In this document: positions 32,735-41,954 of the stretch, piece after piece
How the letters are laid out: the number at the start of each line of letters is the position of its first letter
How positions within the stretch are numbered: the first letter of the stretch is position 1
The notes under the pieces: model-generated
Told to the model about the DNA's origin: nothing
What the model saw: the letters and a program-made list of their open reading frames with translations, nothing else
Databases searched by the model: none
Position numbers and translations under genes: made by a program
Source: Pseudomonas sp. PSE14
GTDB taxonomy: Bacteria; Pseudomonadota; Gammaproteobacteria; Pseudomonadales; Pseudomonadaceae
Assembly: GCF_029203285.1 (NCBI RefSeq)
Contig: NZ_CP115669.1
Span: 2,170,001 to 2,234,000, forward strand
DNA: 64,000 bases
Reading direction: 5' to 3'

Positions 32735-33172
32735 ATGCACATCACCCTCAAATCGCTTGTCGCAGCACTACTGATCAGCAGCCCCCTCCTTGCCGTGGCT
32801 GTCGACGAACATCATCCAGACCCGGCCCCGGTGAAAGCCGAGAGCAAGTCGGTGCCGGCCCAGGGGCAGGAAAATGCCATGGCCGAACAGATGACGAAGA
32901 TGCAGGCCATTCATGACCGCCTCGCTGTTGCCAAGACCCCGGAAGAGCGCCAGGCCGCCATGCGTGACGGTATGCAGGCGATGAAGGAAGGCCTTGGCAT
33001 GATGCAGAACGGCTGCGCCGGCAAGGGCATGGGCCAGCACATGAAGATGATGGACTCGAAGATGATGGGAATGATGATGCAGATGATGGATCAGCAGGCC
33101 GACATGATGGGGCCGCAGTCGGGCATGAAGGATATGCCCATGCAGCACCCCATGGAGCAGCCGGCCCAGTAA
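32735..33172 (+). CDS. Methionine/histidine-rich periplasmic copper-binding protein
   Basis: A 145-residue protein with a Sec signal (MHITLKSLVAALLISSPLLA) and a mature chain very rich in Met, especially KMMDSKMMGMMMQMMDQQ and MKDMPMQHPM. Met and His clusters bind Cu(I) in the oxidising periplasm, as in other Cop/Sil accessory proteins. CTGGAG precedes the chosen ATG. It is followed by the DUF2933 and copper ATPase genes. Likely a periplasmic copper buffer. Confidence 0.8.
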   Translation: MHITLKSLVAALLISSPLLAVAVDEHHPDPAPVKAESKSVPAQGQENAMAEQMTKMQAIHDRLAVAKTPEERQAAMRDGMQAMKEGLGMMQNGCAGKGMGQHMKMMDSKMMGMMMQMMDQQADMMGPQSGMKDMPMQHPMEQPAQ

Positions 33173-33263
33173 TCGCGCGGCGCGGCCTCAGTCCTGGCCT
33201 GGTAGGTGCAGGCACTCACCAGGCCTTGGCGGGGTAGCCCGCGTTTGCCCCTGGAGAATGGTC

Positions 33264-33515
33264 ATGAACACTTCGCATCCATCCCATCAGCCGTTGCGGT
33301 CCTTCTGGCGCAGCAAGCCGGGCATTGTCCTGGGCATGTTGCTGGTGATTGCCCTGTTCTATTTTGCTCGTGAGCACTACGGGCATATCTCGTTGCTGTT
33401 GCCGTACGCAATCCTGTTGCTGTGCCCTCTGATGCACCTGTTTGGCCATCACCACGGCGGTCACGGTCATCGGAGTGGAACGAACAACGCCCCCAAGGAC
33501 GACGAAAGAGGCTGA
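33264..33515 (+). CDS. DUF2933-family small membrane protein
   Basis: An 83-residue protein with one or two hydrophobic helices (GIVLGMLLVIALFYF; ISLLLPYAILLLCPLMHLF) followed by a His-rich tail (GHHHGGHGHRSG). DUF2933 proteins are small inner-membrane partners of copper and heavy-metal exporters; the His-rich end may bind metal. Start at 33264 fits the GGAG site. The copper ATPase gene begins 3 bases after its stop. Confidence 0.8.
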   Translation: MNTSHPSHQPLRSFWRSKPGIVLGMLLVIALFYFAREHYGHISLLLPYAILLLCPLMHLFGHHHGGHGHRSGTNNAPKDDERG

Positions 33516-33518
33516 CTC

Positions 33519-35864
33519 ATGCACGGTCACGAACATGCACGGCCATCACCCGGGAACAAAGCCGCCCTCGGCGAAGTGAAAGATCCGGTTTGTGGGATGA
33601 AGATCAGGACTGACAGTCCCTACCACCTGGAGCACGCGGGGAAGGCCTACTGGTTCTGCAGCGAAAAGTGCCTGTCGACGTTCAAGGCAGCGCCGGAACG
33701 CTATGAGGACGTCGTGCGCGATGAAGCAGCCGACGCTCCGTCGGTTGCAAGCGGTACCTGGTACACCTGCCCGATGCACCCTGAAGTGCGCCAGCTGGGC
33801 CCCGGGAACTGTCCGAAGTGCGGCATGACCCTGGAGCCGGTGCTCCCGGAACTGGAACAGGAAGAGAACCCCGAGCTCAGGGACTTCTCCCGCCGCTTCT
33901 GGTGGACGCTGCCGTTGACCGTCATCGTCACGCTGCTGGCCATGGGCGGCCATGCCCTGAACCTGTTCCATGGCGCCACGCAGAACTGGGTCGAACTGCT
34001 GATCGCCAGCCCGGTCGTGCTCTGGGCGGGCTGGCCGTTCTACGTGCGCGGGGTGCACTCGGTGCTCCAGCGCAGCCCCAACATGTGGACGCTGATCGGC
34101 CTCGGCACTTCCGCCGCCTATCTCTACAGCGTCGTGGCTACGCTGGCGCCGGGGGCCTTTCCGGCGAACTTCATGATGGATGGTCGCATCGGTGTCTACT
34201 TCGAAGCTGCGGCGGTCATCATCTCGCTCACCCTGCTGGGCCAGATGCTCGAACTCAAGGCGCGCTCGCAGACCTCGGCGGCGATCAAGTCCCTGCTTGG
34301 CCTGGCGCCCAGGACGGCGCGACGTATCAACTCCGATGGCAGCGAGGAGGACATCCCGCTGAGCCACGTGCATCCGGGCGACCGACTGCGTGTCCGTCCC
34401 GGCGAGAAGGTTCCGGTCGACGGCTTGGTCGAACAGGGGGAAAGCGCCGTCGACGAGTCGATGCTGACCGGCGAGCCCATTCCGGTGCTGAAGCGGGCCG
34501 GGGACGCATTGATCGGCGCCACCCTGAACACCCACGGCAGCCTGGTGATGCAGGCGCAGAAGGTCGGCTCGGCGACCGTGCTTGCGCAGATCGTGCAGAT
34601 GGTCGTGCAGGCGCAACGTTCGAAGGCGCCGATGCAGCGTCTGGCCGACGTGATCGCCGGTTACTTCGTGCTGGTCGTCATCGCCATCGCGGTCCTGACC
34701 TTGTTCGGCTGGGGCCTCTGGGGGCCACAACCCGGCTGGGTGTTCGGCCTGATCAATGCGGTGGCGGTGCTGATCATTGCCTGTCCCTGCGCACTTGGGC
34801 TGGCGACGCCCATGTCGGTGATGGTGGCCAGTGGCAAGGCCGCCGGCAGCGGGGTGCTGTTCCGTGATGCGGCGGCCATCGAGAACCTGCGCCGTATCGA
34901 CACGCTGATCGTCGACAAGACTGGAACCCTCACCGAAGGTCGGCCTGTCTTTCAGGGGCTTGAGGCGGCTCCCGGCTTCAGCACCGACGATGTGCTGCGG
35001 CTGGCTGCCAGCCTGGACCAGGGCAGCGAGCATCCTCTGGCGCATGCCATCGTCGAGCAGGCCAGGGCCCAGGGGCTGGCATTGAGTCCGGCGGAGGCGT
35101 TCGAAAGCGCCTCGGGCATCGGTGTGCGCGGCCAGGTCGAGGGGCGTCGCCTGCTATTGGGCAACACGGCTCTGCTGGAGGATGCGGGGGTCTCCTGCGA
35201 AGCCCTGAAGACGCGGGCCGAACAGTGGCGCAGTGAAGGGGCGAGCATCATGTACCTGGCAGTGGACGGCAGCGCAGTTGGCCTGCTGGCAGTGGCCGAC
35301 CCGATCAAGCCGACCTCCCGGCAAGCCTTGGAACGCCTGCGGGCCGTTGGCGTGCGGGTCATCATGGCCACGGGTGACGGGCCGACGACGGCGCGCGCAG
35401 TAGCCCGCCAGTTGGGCATCGAGGAAGTGCATGGCGAGGTCAGGCCGCAGGACAAGGAGCGCCTGGTGGCTGACCTGCAACAAGCCGGCCGCCGCGTGGC
35501 GATGGCCGGCGACGGCATCAACGACGCGCCCGCGCTGGCGCGCGCCGATGTTGGCATTGCCATGGGCACTGGCACCGATGTGGCGATGAACAGCGCGCAG
35601 GTCACCTTGGTCAAGGGCGATCTGCTCGGCATCCTGCGCGCCCGCAGCCTGTCCATGGCGACCGTGCGCAACATGCACCAGAACCTCACCTTCGCCTTCG
35701 CCTACAACGCCATGGGCATCCCCCTGGCCGCCGGGCTGTTCTACCCGCTGACCGGACACCTGCTGTCGCCGATGGTCGCGGCGCTGGCCATGAGCGTGAG
35801 TTCGGCGTCGGTTGTCTTCAACGCCTTGCGTCTGCGCAAGGCCTCGCTCGAGGGACAGGTTTGA
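33519..35864 (+). CDS. Copper-translocating P1B-type ATPase with YHS and heavy-metal-binding domains
   Basis: A 781-residue inner-membrane pump that exports Cu(I), or possibly Ag(I), using ATP. A His-rich start is followed by a YHS domain ([17 protein letters not shown]) and a heavy-metal-binding domain ([21 protein letters not shown]). The core has the ion site CPC in [13 protein letters not shown], phosphorylation site DKTGTLTEG, the HP dipeptide in SEHPLAHAI and the hinge [10 protein letters not shown]. It lacks the CxxC HMA domains of CopA1 and is closer to the CopA2/SilP subgroup, often tied to cuproprotein assembly. A partner chaperone gene (copZ) lies 106 bases downstream under its own CueR-type promoter. 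Confidence 0.92.
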   Translation: MHGHEHARPSPGNKAALGEVKDPVCGMKIRTDSPYHLEHAGKAYWFCSEKCLSTFKAAPERYEDVVRDEAADAPSVASGTWYTCPMHPEVRQLGPGNCPKCGMTLEPVLPELEQEENPELRDFSRRFWWTLPLTVIVTLLAMGGHALNLFHGATQNWVELLIASPVVLWAGWPFYVRGVHSVLQRSPNMWTLIGLGTSAAYLYSVVATLAPGAFPANFMMDGRIGVYFEAAAVIISLTLLGQMLELKARSQTSAAIKSLLGLAPRTARRINSDGSEEDIPLSHVHPGDRLRVRPGEKVPVDGLVEQGESAVDESMLTGEPIPVLKRAGDALIGATLNTHGSLVMQAQKVGSATVLAQIVQMVVQAQRSKAPMQRLADVIAGYFVLVVIAIAVLTLFGWGLWGPQPGWVFGLINAVAVLIIACPCALGLATPMSVMVASGKAAGSGVLFRDAAAIENLRRIDTLIVDKTGTLTEGRPVFQGLEAAPGFSTDDVLRLAASLDQGSEHPLAHAIVEQARAQGLALSPAEAFESASGIGVRGQVEGRRLLLGNTALLEDAGVSCEALKTRAEQWRSEGASIMYLAVDGSAVGLLAVADPIKPTSRQALERLRAVGVRVIMATGDGPTTARAVARQLGIEEVHGEVRPQDKERLVADLQQAGRRVAMAGDGINDAPALARADVGIAMGTGTDVAMNSAQVTLVKGDLLGILRARSLSMATVRNMHQNLTFAFAYNAMGIPLAAGLFYPLTGHLLSPMVAALAMSVSSASVVFNALRLRKASLEGQV

Positions 35865-35869
35865 TGGGC

Positions 35870-35900
35870 TTGACCTTGCCACGATGGCAAGGTTGAGGAT
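35870..35900 (+). promoter_or_regulatory. CueR-type copper-responsive promoter of copZ
   Basis: A -35 hexamer TTGACC (35870-35875) and a -10-like GAGGAT (35895-35900) are 19 bases apart, the over-long spacing used by MerR-family activators. Between them lies a perfect palindrome, ACCTTGCCA and TGGCAAGGT with a 3-base centre (35873-35893), matching CueR boxes. The start of copZ follows at 35971. Confidence 0.85.
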
Positions 35901-35970
35901 GGTCCCAGGGCTCGGAGCGGTTCAGTCAGCGTTCCGGGCAGAAAGATTTTCCTGCCGAGGAGTCATCACG

Positions 35971-36240
35971 ATGAAAAGTATCGATCTGCGAGTTGAAGGT
36001 ATGAGTTGCGCGTCCTGCGTCCGCCACGTGAATGCCGCATTGGCGCCGGTTGCCGGGGTTGCCGAGGTATCGGTCGACCTCGAGTCGGGCCGGGTGCGCG
36101 TCAGCGGTGACGCCGATGCCCAGGCAGTGCTGGTCGCGCTGCAGGGCGCCGGTTATCCGGCCAAGGTCGAAGCATCGGCTCCGGCCCAGGTCGGTGGCCA
36201 GGCGCGCGGCTGCGGCGGCAACTCCTGCTGCTGTCACTGA
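35971..36240 (+). CDS. copZ: CopZ-like copper chaperone with Cys-rich tail
   Basis: An 89-residue HMA-domain protein with the Cu(I)-binding GMSCASC motif (Cys13, Cys16) and the ferredoxin-like strands typical of CopZ/Atx1. It has an unusual C-terminal tail containing GCGGNSCCCH, four further cysteines and a His that could bind more metal. It carries cytoplasmic Cu(I) to exporters such as the ATPase upstream. GAGGAG ribosome-binding site; CueR-type promoter directly upstream. Confidence 0.9.
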   Translation: MKSIDLRVEGMSCASCVRHVNAALAPVAGVAEVSVDLESGRVRVSGDADAQAVLVALQGAGYPAKVEASAPAQVGGQARGCGGNSCCCH

Positions 36241-36252
36241 GGAGGGACCATC

Positions 36253-36696
36253 ATGCGCAAGGCACTTCGCTTGACCGCCCTGGCCGGGCTGTTCATGGCA
36301 TCCATCGCCCAGGCCGCCACAACCATCGATGTCTACCGCGATCCCAACTGCGGTTGCTGCAAGAGCTGGATCAAATACCTGGAGGCCAACGGCTTCAGCG
36401 TGAACGACCACGTCGAGCCGAACATGAGTGCGGTCAAGCAGCGCCTTGGCGTGGCACCGCGCCTGTCCTCCTGCCATACCGCGGTGATCGGTGGAAAATT
36501 CGTCGAAGGGCACGTTCCGGTGGCGCAGATCCGTGAGCTGGAAAAGCATCCGGAACTGCTCGGCATCGCGGCTCCCGGTATGCCTGCCGGCTCGCCTGGC
36601 ATGGAAATGGGCTCCGCCCGGCAGGCATACCAAGTCATTGGACTTACCCGGGACGGCACCGATGAGGTTATCGCCGACTACCCGGCGACCCAATAA
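36253..36696 (+). CDS. DUF411 periplasmic metal-binding protein
   Basis: A 147-residue exported protein (signal MRKALRLTALAGLFMASIAQA). The mature part is a DUF411 thioredoxin-like domain with the CGCC metal-binding motif (RDPNCGCCKSWIKYL) and conserved SSCHTAVIGG. DUF411 proteins are frequent in copper and silver resistance clusters and probably bind metal in the periplasm. It follows copZ by 12 bases and is likely co-expressed from the CueR-type promoter. Confidence 0.88.
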   Translation: MRKALRLTALAGLFMASIAQAATTIDVYRDPNCGCCKSWIKYLEANGFSVNDHVEPNMSAVKQRLGVAPRLSSCHTAVIGGKFVEGHVPVAQIRELEKHPELLGIAAPGMPAGSPGMEMGSARQAYQVIGLTRDGTDEVIADYPATQ

Positions 36697-36838
36697 TCGT
36701 GCGGATTTCCTTGTCGATGGCGTTCAACTGGCAGGTATTGAGCTCAGCGAGACGCGCCGCTTGCGTCGGCTCGTACAGCATCGAATGCGATGTGTGAACT
36801 CCAGATGGAAGTCGATCAGGTCATTACATACTTCAGCG

Positions 36839-36854
36839 CTGACAAAAAAGTAAT
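36839..36854 (+). promoter_or_regulatory. CopR-type box upstream of the cupredoxin remnant
   Basis: CTGACA, five A residues and GTAAT match the CTGACA-N5-GTAAT sequence I recall for the Pseudomonas CopR response regulator at every defined base. It lies about 150 bases before the decayed cupredoxin reading frame. Confidence 0.6.
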
Positions 36855-36989
36855 CCGGGCATAAGCCGAGGGTAAGGCGGGTATCGCTAAGGTCGAGATG
36901 GTTGTTAGAGCGAGTGCATCGATTGGCCATATCCCCTTAAGGCCTTACCCATGTTCCCTGGCTGGTTGATGCCAATAGATTGATTTTTG

Positions 36990-37438
36990 ATTTCTTGGCT
37001 TTGGATCGGGTTTCGATTTTGGAAGTCGTGGCGCGCCGGAGAAGGTAGATCGGAAGATTGAGATCAAGATGGGGATCTCTATTTTGAACCGTCTCGCTGA
37101 GACGTGACGAGTGGCGAAAGCGTCAGGTCTGTATTGAAAAATGAAGGGCTGGTTCTTCATGAGTTCAATCTGTGTAAACCAGCGGCGCACCTGGAACATC
37201 AGAAGGAAATGGTTGAGATGTTCAGAAGTGGTTATCTCGCGGCCATGAAAGTGAGTGGTGTCGAGCATGATATGGCCGGCATGAATCACAATGATGCCAG
37301 CAGTGTTCTGATTGAATCAGGTGAGGCCAGGGAACTGGTTTGGACTTTTAGAAAAAGTATCGGGGTTGCAGTTTGCGTGCAGTATGCCCTAGGCATTACC
37401 AGAGAGGGATGTTGGGGCGGATTGAAATAAACCAGTGA
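36990..37438 (+). pseudogene. Degenerate periplasmic cupredoxin (plastocyanin/azurin-like) gene
   Basis: Pieces of one cupredoxin occur in order but in different frames: a signal-peptide end and GAPEKVDRKIEI near 37000-37075, YFEPSR then a TGA stop near 37079-37099, GESVRSVLKNEGLVLHEF and HDMAGMNHND with ELVWTFRKS (37110-37360), then FACSMP in another frame and HYQRGMLGRIEI ending at 37438. These match the His, Cys and Met copper-ligand blocks of copper-induced cupredoxins. At least three frameshifts and one stop show it is broken unless the window sequence is faulty here. Confidence 0.8.
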
Positions 37439-37570
37439 TAGTGGTGCTGTTTGTTTTGCCAGAGTCGTAGGCTCGTGGGAGCGATTCAGCAACGGCAGGC
37501 GGCTGAGCAAGATGATGGCGGCAGGCCTGTACGGCCCGGAAAGCCAGGCTGGTAGCGGCAAGATCACATC

Positions 37571-37586
37571 CTTACAGAAATGTAAT
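37571..37586 (+). promoter_or_regulatory. CopR-type box upstream of copA
   Basis: CTTACA-GAAAT-GTAAT matches CTGACA-N5-GTAAT with one mismatch and includes the perfect repeat TTACA/TGTAA. It lies 136 bases before the copA start. No copR or copS gene is present in the window, so the regulator would act from elsewhere. Confidence 0.55.
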
Positions 37587-37721
37587 CATCGCGATTGCCT
37601 GAATATGGCAAATTTTTCAACGACATCTGGGTCGCCGATCGATCAGGATCGGAACGAAGTCAATTTCATTAATGGCTCGGAATGGCTCATAAGAACTCTC
37701 TCCTGGCAGGGTCGTAGCGGA

Positions 37722-39506
37722 ATGCAGAACAAAACGTCAAGACGGACTTTCGTTAAGGGCCTTGCGGCGACAGGTATTCTCGGCGGGCTTGGTTTGTGGC
37801 GCACTCCAGTCTGGGCCCTTGCCAGTCCGGGGCAACCGACAGTGCTTGCCGGAACGGAGTTCGATCTGTTCATTGGTGAAACTCCAGTCAACCTGACTGG
37901 CGCAGTTCGTACGGCAATGACCATCAATGGATCGCTTCCCGGGCCAACTTTGCGTTGGCGCGAGGGTGACACGATTACGCTCCGCGTTCGCAACCGCCTG
38001 AAGGAAGATACCTCCATTCATTGGCACGGAATTATCCTCCCCGCCAACATGGATGGTGTGCCAGGTTTAAGTTTCCAGGGAATCGCGCCCGATGGAATGT
38101 ACGAATACAAATTCAAGGTCAATCAGCATGGTACCTACTGGTACCATAGCCACTCCGGTTTCCAAGAGCAGCTTGGCGTTTTCGGGCCTTTGATTATCGA
38201 TCCCAAGGAACCAGAGAAATTCTCTTGCGATCGTGATTATGTCGTCATGCTCAGCGATTGGTCTGATGAGAGTCCCAGTCGTGTCCTTGCGAAACTGAAG
38301 AAAGACTCTGGTTATTATAATTTTCACAAGCGCACGGTTGGCGACTTCATTGATGATGTAAGCGAGAAGGGGTGGTCGCAGACCGTTGCAGATCGCAAGA
38401 TGTGGGCAGAAATGAAGATGAGCCCTACCGATCTCGCTGATGTAAGTGGTTATACCTATACCTACCTCGTCAACGGTCACGCTCCTGATAGCAACTGGAC
38501 CGGCCTCTTCAAGCCGGGCGAGAAGGTCCGACTGCGCTTCATCAATGCCTCTGCTATGACCTACTTCGATGTTCGGATTCCCGGACTGAAGATGACAGTG
38601 GTGGCTGCCGACGGGCAGCCCGTCCAGCCAGTGAGTGTTGAAGAGTTCCGCATTGCCGTTGCTGAAACCTATGACGTCATTGTCGAGCCGACAGACCAGG
38701 CCGCGTACACCATTTTTGCCCAGTCCATGGACCGTACGGGCTACGCCCGGGGCACCCTGGCCGTAAGGGAAGGTGTCAGTGCTCCAGTGCCGGCGCTGGA
38801 TCCCCGTCCGCAAATCACCATGGACGATATGGGCATGGGCGGAATGGATCATGGAAGCATGGCGGGCATGGATATGTCTGGCATGGACCACGGCGACATG
38901 GCCGGCATGGATATGACCGGTATGGACCATGGCAGCATGACTGGCATGGATCACAGCCAGATGCAGGGAATGGGCGCACAGATGCAATCGCACCCTGCGT
39001 CCGAGGCCGATAACCCCTTGGTCGACATGCAGACCATGACCCCTACGGCGAAGCTCAACGATCCAGGTATTGGCTTGCGTAACAATGGCCGGCGCGTGCT
39101 GACCTATGCCGACCTCAAGAGCACGTTCGAAGATCCTGACGGACGAGTCCCATCCCGAACCATCGAGCTCCACCTGACCGGCCACATGGAGAAGTTCTCC
39201 TGGTCGTTCGATGGTATCGAGTTTGCCGATGCCAAGCCGCTGCTCCTCACGTACGGCGAACGTGTTCGTATCACCCTGGTTAACGACACCATGATGACGC
39301 ACCCCATCCATTTGCATGGCATGTGGAGTGATTTGGAGGATGAACAGGGCAACTTCATGGTGAGAAAGCACACCATCGACATGCCGCCGGGGTCGAAGCG
39401 CAGCTATCGCGTGACGGCTGATGCGCTTGGTCGATGGGCCTATCACTGCCACCTGATGTATCACATGGAACTGGGCATGTTCCGTGAAGTGCGAGTGCAG
39501 GAATAG
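37722..39506 (+). CDS. copA: CopA periplasmic multicopper oxidase
   Basis: A 594-residue Tat-exported multicopper oxidase (SRRTFVKG twin-arginine signal). Copper-site motifs are all present: HWHG, HSHSG, HPIHLHG and HCHLMYHMELGM. A Met/His-rich insert between about residues 365 and 420 repeats MDHGSM, MDMSGM and MDHGDM, binding extra copper. It oxidises Cu(I) and sequesters copper in the periplasm. The start is ATG 37722 because it gives a normal Tat signal; the frame is open back to 37512 but that part is not protein-like. First gene of copABCD; its base composition is less GC-rich than the flanks. Confidence 0.93.
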   Translation: MQNKTSRRTFVKGLAATGILGGLGLWRTPVWALASPGQPTVLAGTEFDLFIGETPVNLTGAVRTAMTINGSLPGPTLRWREGDTITLRVRNRLKEDTSIHWHGIILPANMDGVPGLSFQGIAPDGMYEYKFKVNQHGTYWYHSHSGFQEQLGVFGPLIIDPKEPEKFSCDRDYVVMLSDWSDESPSRVLAKLKKDSGYYNFHKRTVGDFIDDVSEKGWSQTVADRKMWAEMKMSPTDLADVSGYTYTYLVNGHAPDSNWTGLFKPGEKVRLRFINASAMTYFDVRIPGLKMTVVAADGQPVQPVSVEEFRIAVAETYDVIVEPTDQAAYTIFAQSMDRTGYARGTLAVREGVSAPVPALDPRPQITMDDMGMGGMDHGSMAGMDMSGMDHGDMAGMDMTGMDHGSMTGMDHSQMQGMGAQMQSHPASEADNPLVDMQTMTPTAKLNDPGIGLRNNGRRVLTYADLKSTFEDPDGRVPSRTIELHLTGHMEKFSWSFDGIEFADAKPLLLTYGERVRITLVNDTMMTHPIHLHGMWSDLEDEQGNFMVRKHTIDMPPGSKRSYRVTADALGRWAYHCHLMYHMELGMFREVRVQE

Positions 39507-39515
39507 GAGAACAGC

Positions 39516-40448
39516 ATGGACCTCGAACAGACCCGTCACTCCGTTTTGGCCCGCATCGCAGTCCTTGGGGTGAGTTTGCTTCCTTTGGCTGGTGCCCACG
39601 CTGAAGAGCCGATGCAAGGCATGGATGGCTCCCAGATGCAGGGGATGGATCATTCCCAGATGCAAGGAATGGATCACTCCCAGATGCAGGATGCGGACTA
39701 CTCCGACATGCAAGGGATGCAACCGGCTGCACCAACGGAAAGCCGCACGCCAATTCCTGTGTTGACCGATGCTGATCGTGCCGCTGTGTACAAGGGCGGC
39801 ATGGACCACCATATGGGACAAGCACTCAACTCCCTATTCGTCATTGATAAGTTGGAGTGGCAGGACGCCGATCAAGGTAGTGCCCTCAGTTGGGAGGCCA
39901 ACGGCTGGGTTGGCGGCAATGTTGATCGCCTGTGGTTGCGCTCCGAAGGGGAGCGACTCAATGGGGTTACCGAGAGTGCCGAGCTGCAGGCCCTGTGGGG
40001 GCACTCCATCGGCCCCTGGTGGGACGTGGTTGGCGGCGTGCGGCAGGACTTCAAACCTGGCTCGCCACAAACCTGGGCAGCCGTTGGTGTCCAGGGGATG
40101 GCCCTGTATGACTTCGAAACCCAGGCAACTGCGTTCCTGGGGGAGGGCGGCCAAAGCGCTCTCAGGCTCGAAGGGGATTACGACATCCTCCTGACCAATC
40201 GCCTGATCCTTCAGCCGACGGCCGAAGTGAACCTCTATGGCCGGAATGACCCGCAGCGTGGCACCGGGTCCGGCATCTCCGATGCGGAGGTTGGACTGCG
40301 GCTGCGTTATGAGATCTACCGAGAGTTCGCGCCGTACGTCGGCGTCACTTGGAACCATCTCTATGGAAAGACAGCGGACTACGCCAGTGACGAGGGCGAG
40401 GACTCCAGCGAAACGCGCCTGGTCCTCGGCGTGCGCATGTGGTTCTAA
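39516..40448 (+). CDS. copB: CopB outer-membrane copper-resistance protein
   Basis: A 310-residue protein with a signal peptide (cleavage near AHAEE), then Met-rich repeats (QMQGMDHS three times) and a beta-barrel domain ending in MWF, as expected for an outer-membrane protein. The barrel begins FVIDKLEWQ and contains repeated amphipathic strands. CopB binds copper and works with periplasmic CopA. It follows copA by 9 bases. Confidence 0.92.
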   Translation: MDLEQTRHSVLARIAVLGVSLLPLAGAHAEEPMQGMDGSQMQGMDHSQMQGMDHSQMQDADYSDMQGMQPAAPTESRTPIPVLTDADRAAVYKGGMDHHMGQALNSLFVIDKLEWQDADQGSALSWEANGWVGGNVDRLWLRSEGERLNGVTESAELQALWGHSIGPWWDVVGGVRQDFKPGSPQTWAAVGVQGMALYDFETQATAFLGEGGQSALRLEGDYDILLTNRLILQPTAEVNLYGRNDPQRGTGSGISDAEVGLRLRYEIYREFAPYVGVTWNHLYGKTADYASDEGEDSSETRLVLGVRMWF

Positions 40449-40525
40449 CCGGCCGCTTCCAGCCTTCTTCGTTCCTTCCAAGATAAACAAACAAGTAGAG
40501 CGGTATGAATCGCGAGGAGTCTTGC

Positions 40526-40912
40526 ATGCAAAACCTGAAAACGCTTGCCGCCACGGCGGTGCTCGGTGCCGGAATGCTGCTGAGTGCCGCCGCCCAGGCA
40601 CACCCCAAACTGCTTTCCTCCTCGCCTGCTGAGGGGAGTGTCGTCGAGGCTCCAGCCAAGATCGAACTGCACTTCTCGGAAACGTTGCTGACACAGCTCT
40701 CCGGCGCCAAGCTCGTCATGACTGAAATGCCGGGCATGTCCCATTCCTCGCCCATGGGCGTGAAGACGGCCGTCTCAGGCAGTAGCGATCCGAAAGTGAT
40801 GCTCATCACGCCGGCAGCTCCTCTCACCACCGGAACTTATAAGGTCCAATGGCGGGCCGTTTCCTCTGATACGCATCCGATTACTGGCGCTGTAACCTTC
40901 AAGGTGAAGTAA
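40526..40912 (+). CDS. copC: CopC periplasmic copper-binding protein
   Basis: A 128-residue exported protein (signal MQNLKTLAATAVLGAGMLLS to AQA). The mature protein begins HPKLLSSSPAEG, with the N-terminal His that binds Cu(II), then a Met-rich loop (MTEMPGMSHSSPM) for Cu(I) and a terminal SSDTHPITGAVTF. It hands copper to CopD. GAGGAG lies before the chosen ATG. Third gene of copABCD. Confidence 0.93.
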   Translation: MQNLKTLAATAVLGAGMLLSAAAQAHPKLLSSSPAEGSVVEAPAKIELHFSETLLTQLSGAKLVMTEMPGMSHSSPMGVKTAVSGSSDPKVMLITPAAPLTTGTYKVQWRAVSSDTHPITGAVTFKVK

Positions 40913-40915
40913 GCC

Positions 40916-41854
40916 ATGGGTGACCCCATAACTGTCGCTCTGCGTTTCGCCTTGTATATCGACTTGATTCTGCTTTTTGGTCTGGCGTTGTTCGGGCTAT
41001 ACAGCCTCAAGGGACAAGAGCGGGTCAGCGGAGTTGTATTCAACTTTGAATCGATATTGTTATGGGCCGCCTTGATCGGCACCTTGCTGTCTGTGGCAGC
41101 GATGCTGCAGATGGCGAAGGTGATGAGTGGAGTGTCCAGCTTTTTCGAGCTTCATCACCACATCCTGCAAATGATCGTGACGGATACAGATGCAGGTCTG
41201 ACCTGGATGGTCAGAATAGCGGCGCTGCTACTGATTGCGGTGGTCGCGATTTTCGGCAGGCGCGCCCCGACCCTGAGCCTGGTCTTGTCTTCACTGTTGG
41301 GAGCCACAGCCCTTTCCACTTTGGCCTGGACAGGACACGGCGCGATGGATGAAGGCCTCTTGCGCTATGTCCACTTCACCAGTGATATCGCACATCTTCT
41401 TGGTGCGGGTGGCTGGCTCGGAGCATTGATCGCATTCGTGCTGCTGCTTCGCTCCAATCGGCTCGATGGGGAGCAGCGTCTGCGCTTGCTGTCGCGAACC
41501 TTGACGGGTTTCGAGTCGGCAGGGGCATTGATCGTCATCAGCTTGTCCATTACCGGTATCGCCAACTACGTTCTCATCGTTGGCCCGGAAATCAGCGGAG
41601 TGATGAAAAGCACCTACGGCTTGTTACTGGCGCTCAAGATCGCACTCTTCGTGGGAATGCTGATCCTGGCAGCGGCGAATCGTTTCCACCTCAGTCCGCT
41701 GCTTGACCGGTCCTTGCAAACGGGTCGTCATGCGCCTGCCATCAAGGCGCTGCGACGCAGCATCATCCTGGAACTTGCGGTGGCGGTTGCCATTATCAGC
41801 ATCGTTGCCTGGCTTGGCACATTGAGTCCTGAGATGGATATGGCGGCAGAGTGA
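40916..41854 (+). CDS. copD: CopD inner-membrane copper protein
   Basis: A 312-residue protein with about eight transmembrane helices and conserved His-containing loops (FELHHHILQM; HFTSDIAHLLGAGGWLG). CopD takes copper from CopC into the cytoplasm or membrane for cuproprotein assembly. It starts 3 bases after copC. A hairpin follows its stop, ending the copper island on this side. Confidence 0.92.
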   Translation: MGDPITVALRFALYIDLILLFGLALFGLYSLKGQERVSGVVFNFESILLWAALIGTLLSVAAMLQMAKVMSGVSSFFELHHHILQMIVTDTDAGLTWMVRIAALLLIAVVAIFGRRAPTLSLVLSSLLGATALSTLAWTGHGAMDEGLLRYVHFTSDIAHLLGAGGWLGALIAFVLLLRSNRLDGEQRLRLLSRTLTGFESAGALIVISLSITGIANYVLIVGPEISGVMKSTYGLLLALKIALFVGMLILAAANRFHLSPLLDRSLQTGRHAPAIKALRRSIILELAVAVAIISIVAWLGTLSPEMDMAAE

Positions 41855-41863
41855 TTCGGCAGA

Positions 41864-41890
41864 GCCTGGGCCCCTGATCGCCAGGCCTTT
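41864..41890 (+). terminator. Likely terminator after copABCD
   Basis: GCCTGG and CCAGGC form a 6-base stem followed by CTTT, 10 bases after the copD stop. The stem is modest, so confidence is limited. Confidence 0.45.
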
Positions 41891-41954
41891 GCACGGCACC
41901 ACCATCGCTTGAGCGGCTGCTGTATGCCCGGATGATCGCGTCGGCAGTTGGCCG

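Noticed and set aside
36724..36930. 68-codon minus-strand frame after the DUF411 gene
   Set aside because: It overlaps the exact CopR-type box and the promoter zone, and its product resembles nothing known.
37512..37721. 70-residue N-terminal extension of CopA
   Set aside because: It crosses the CopR-type box and lacks homology; the ATG at 37722 gives a normal twin-arginine signal.
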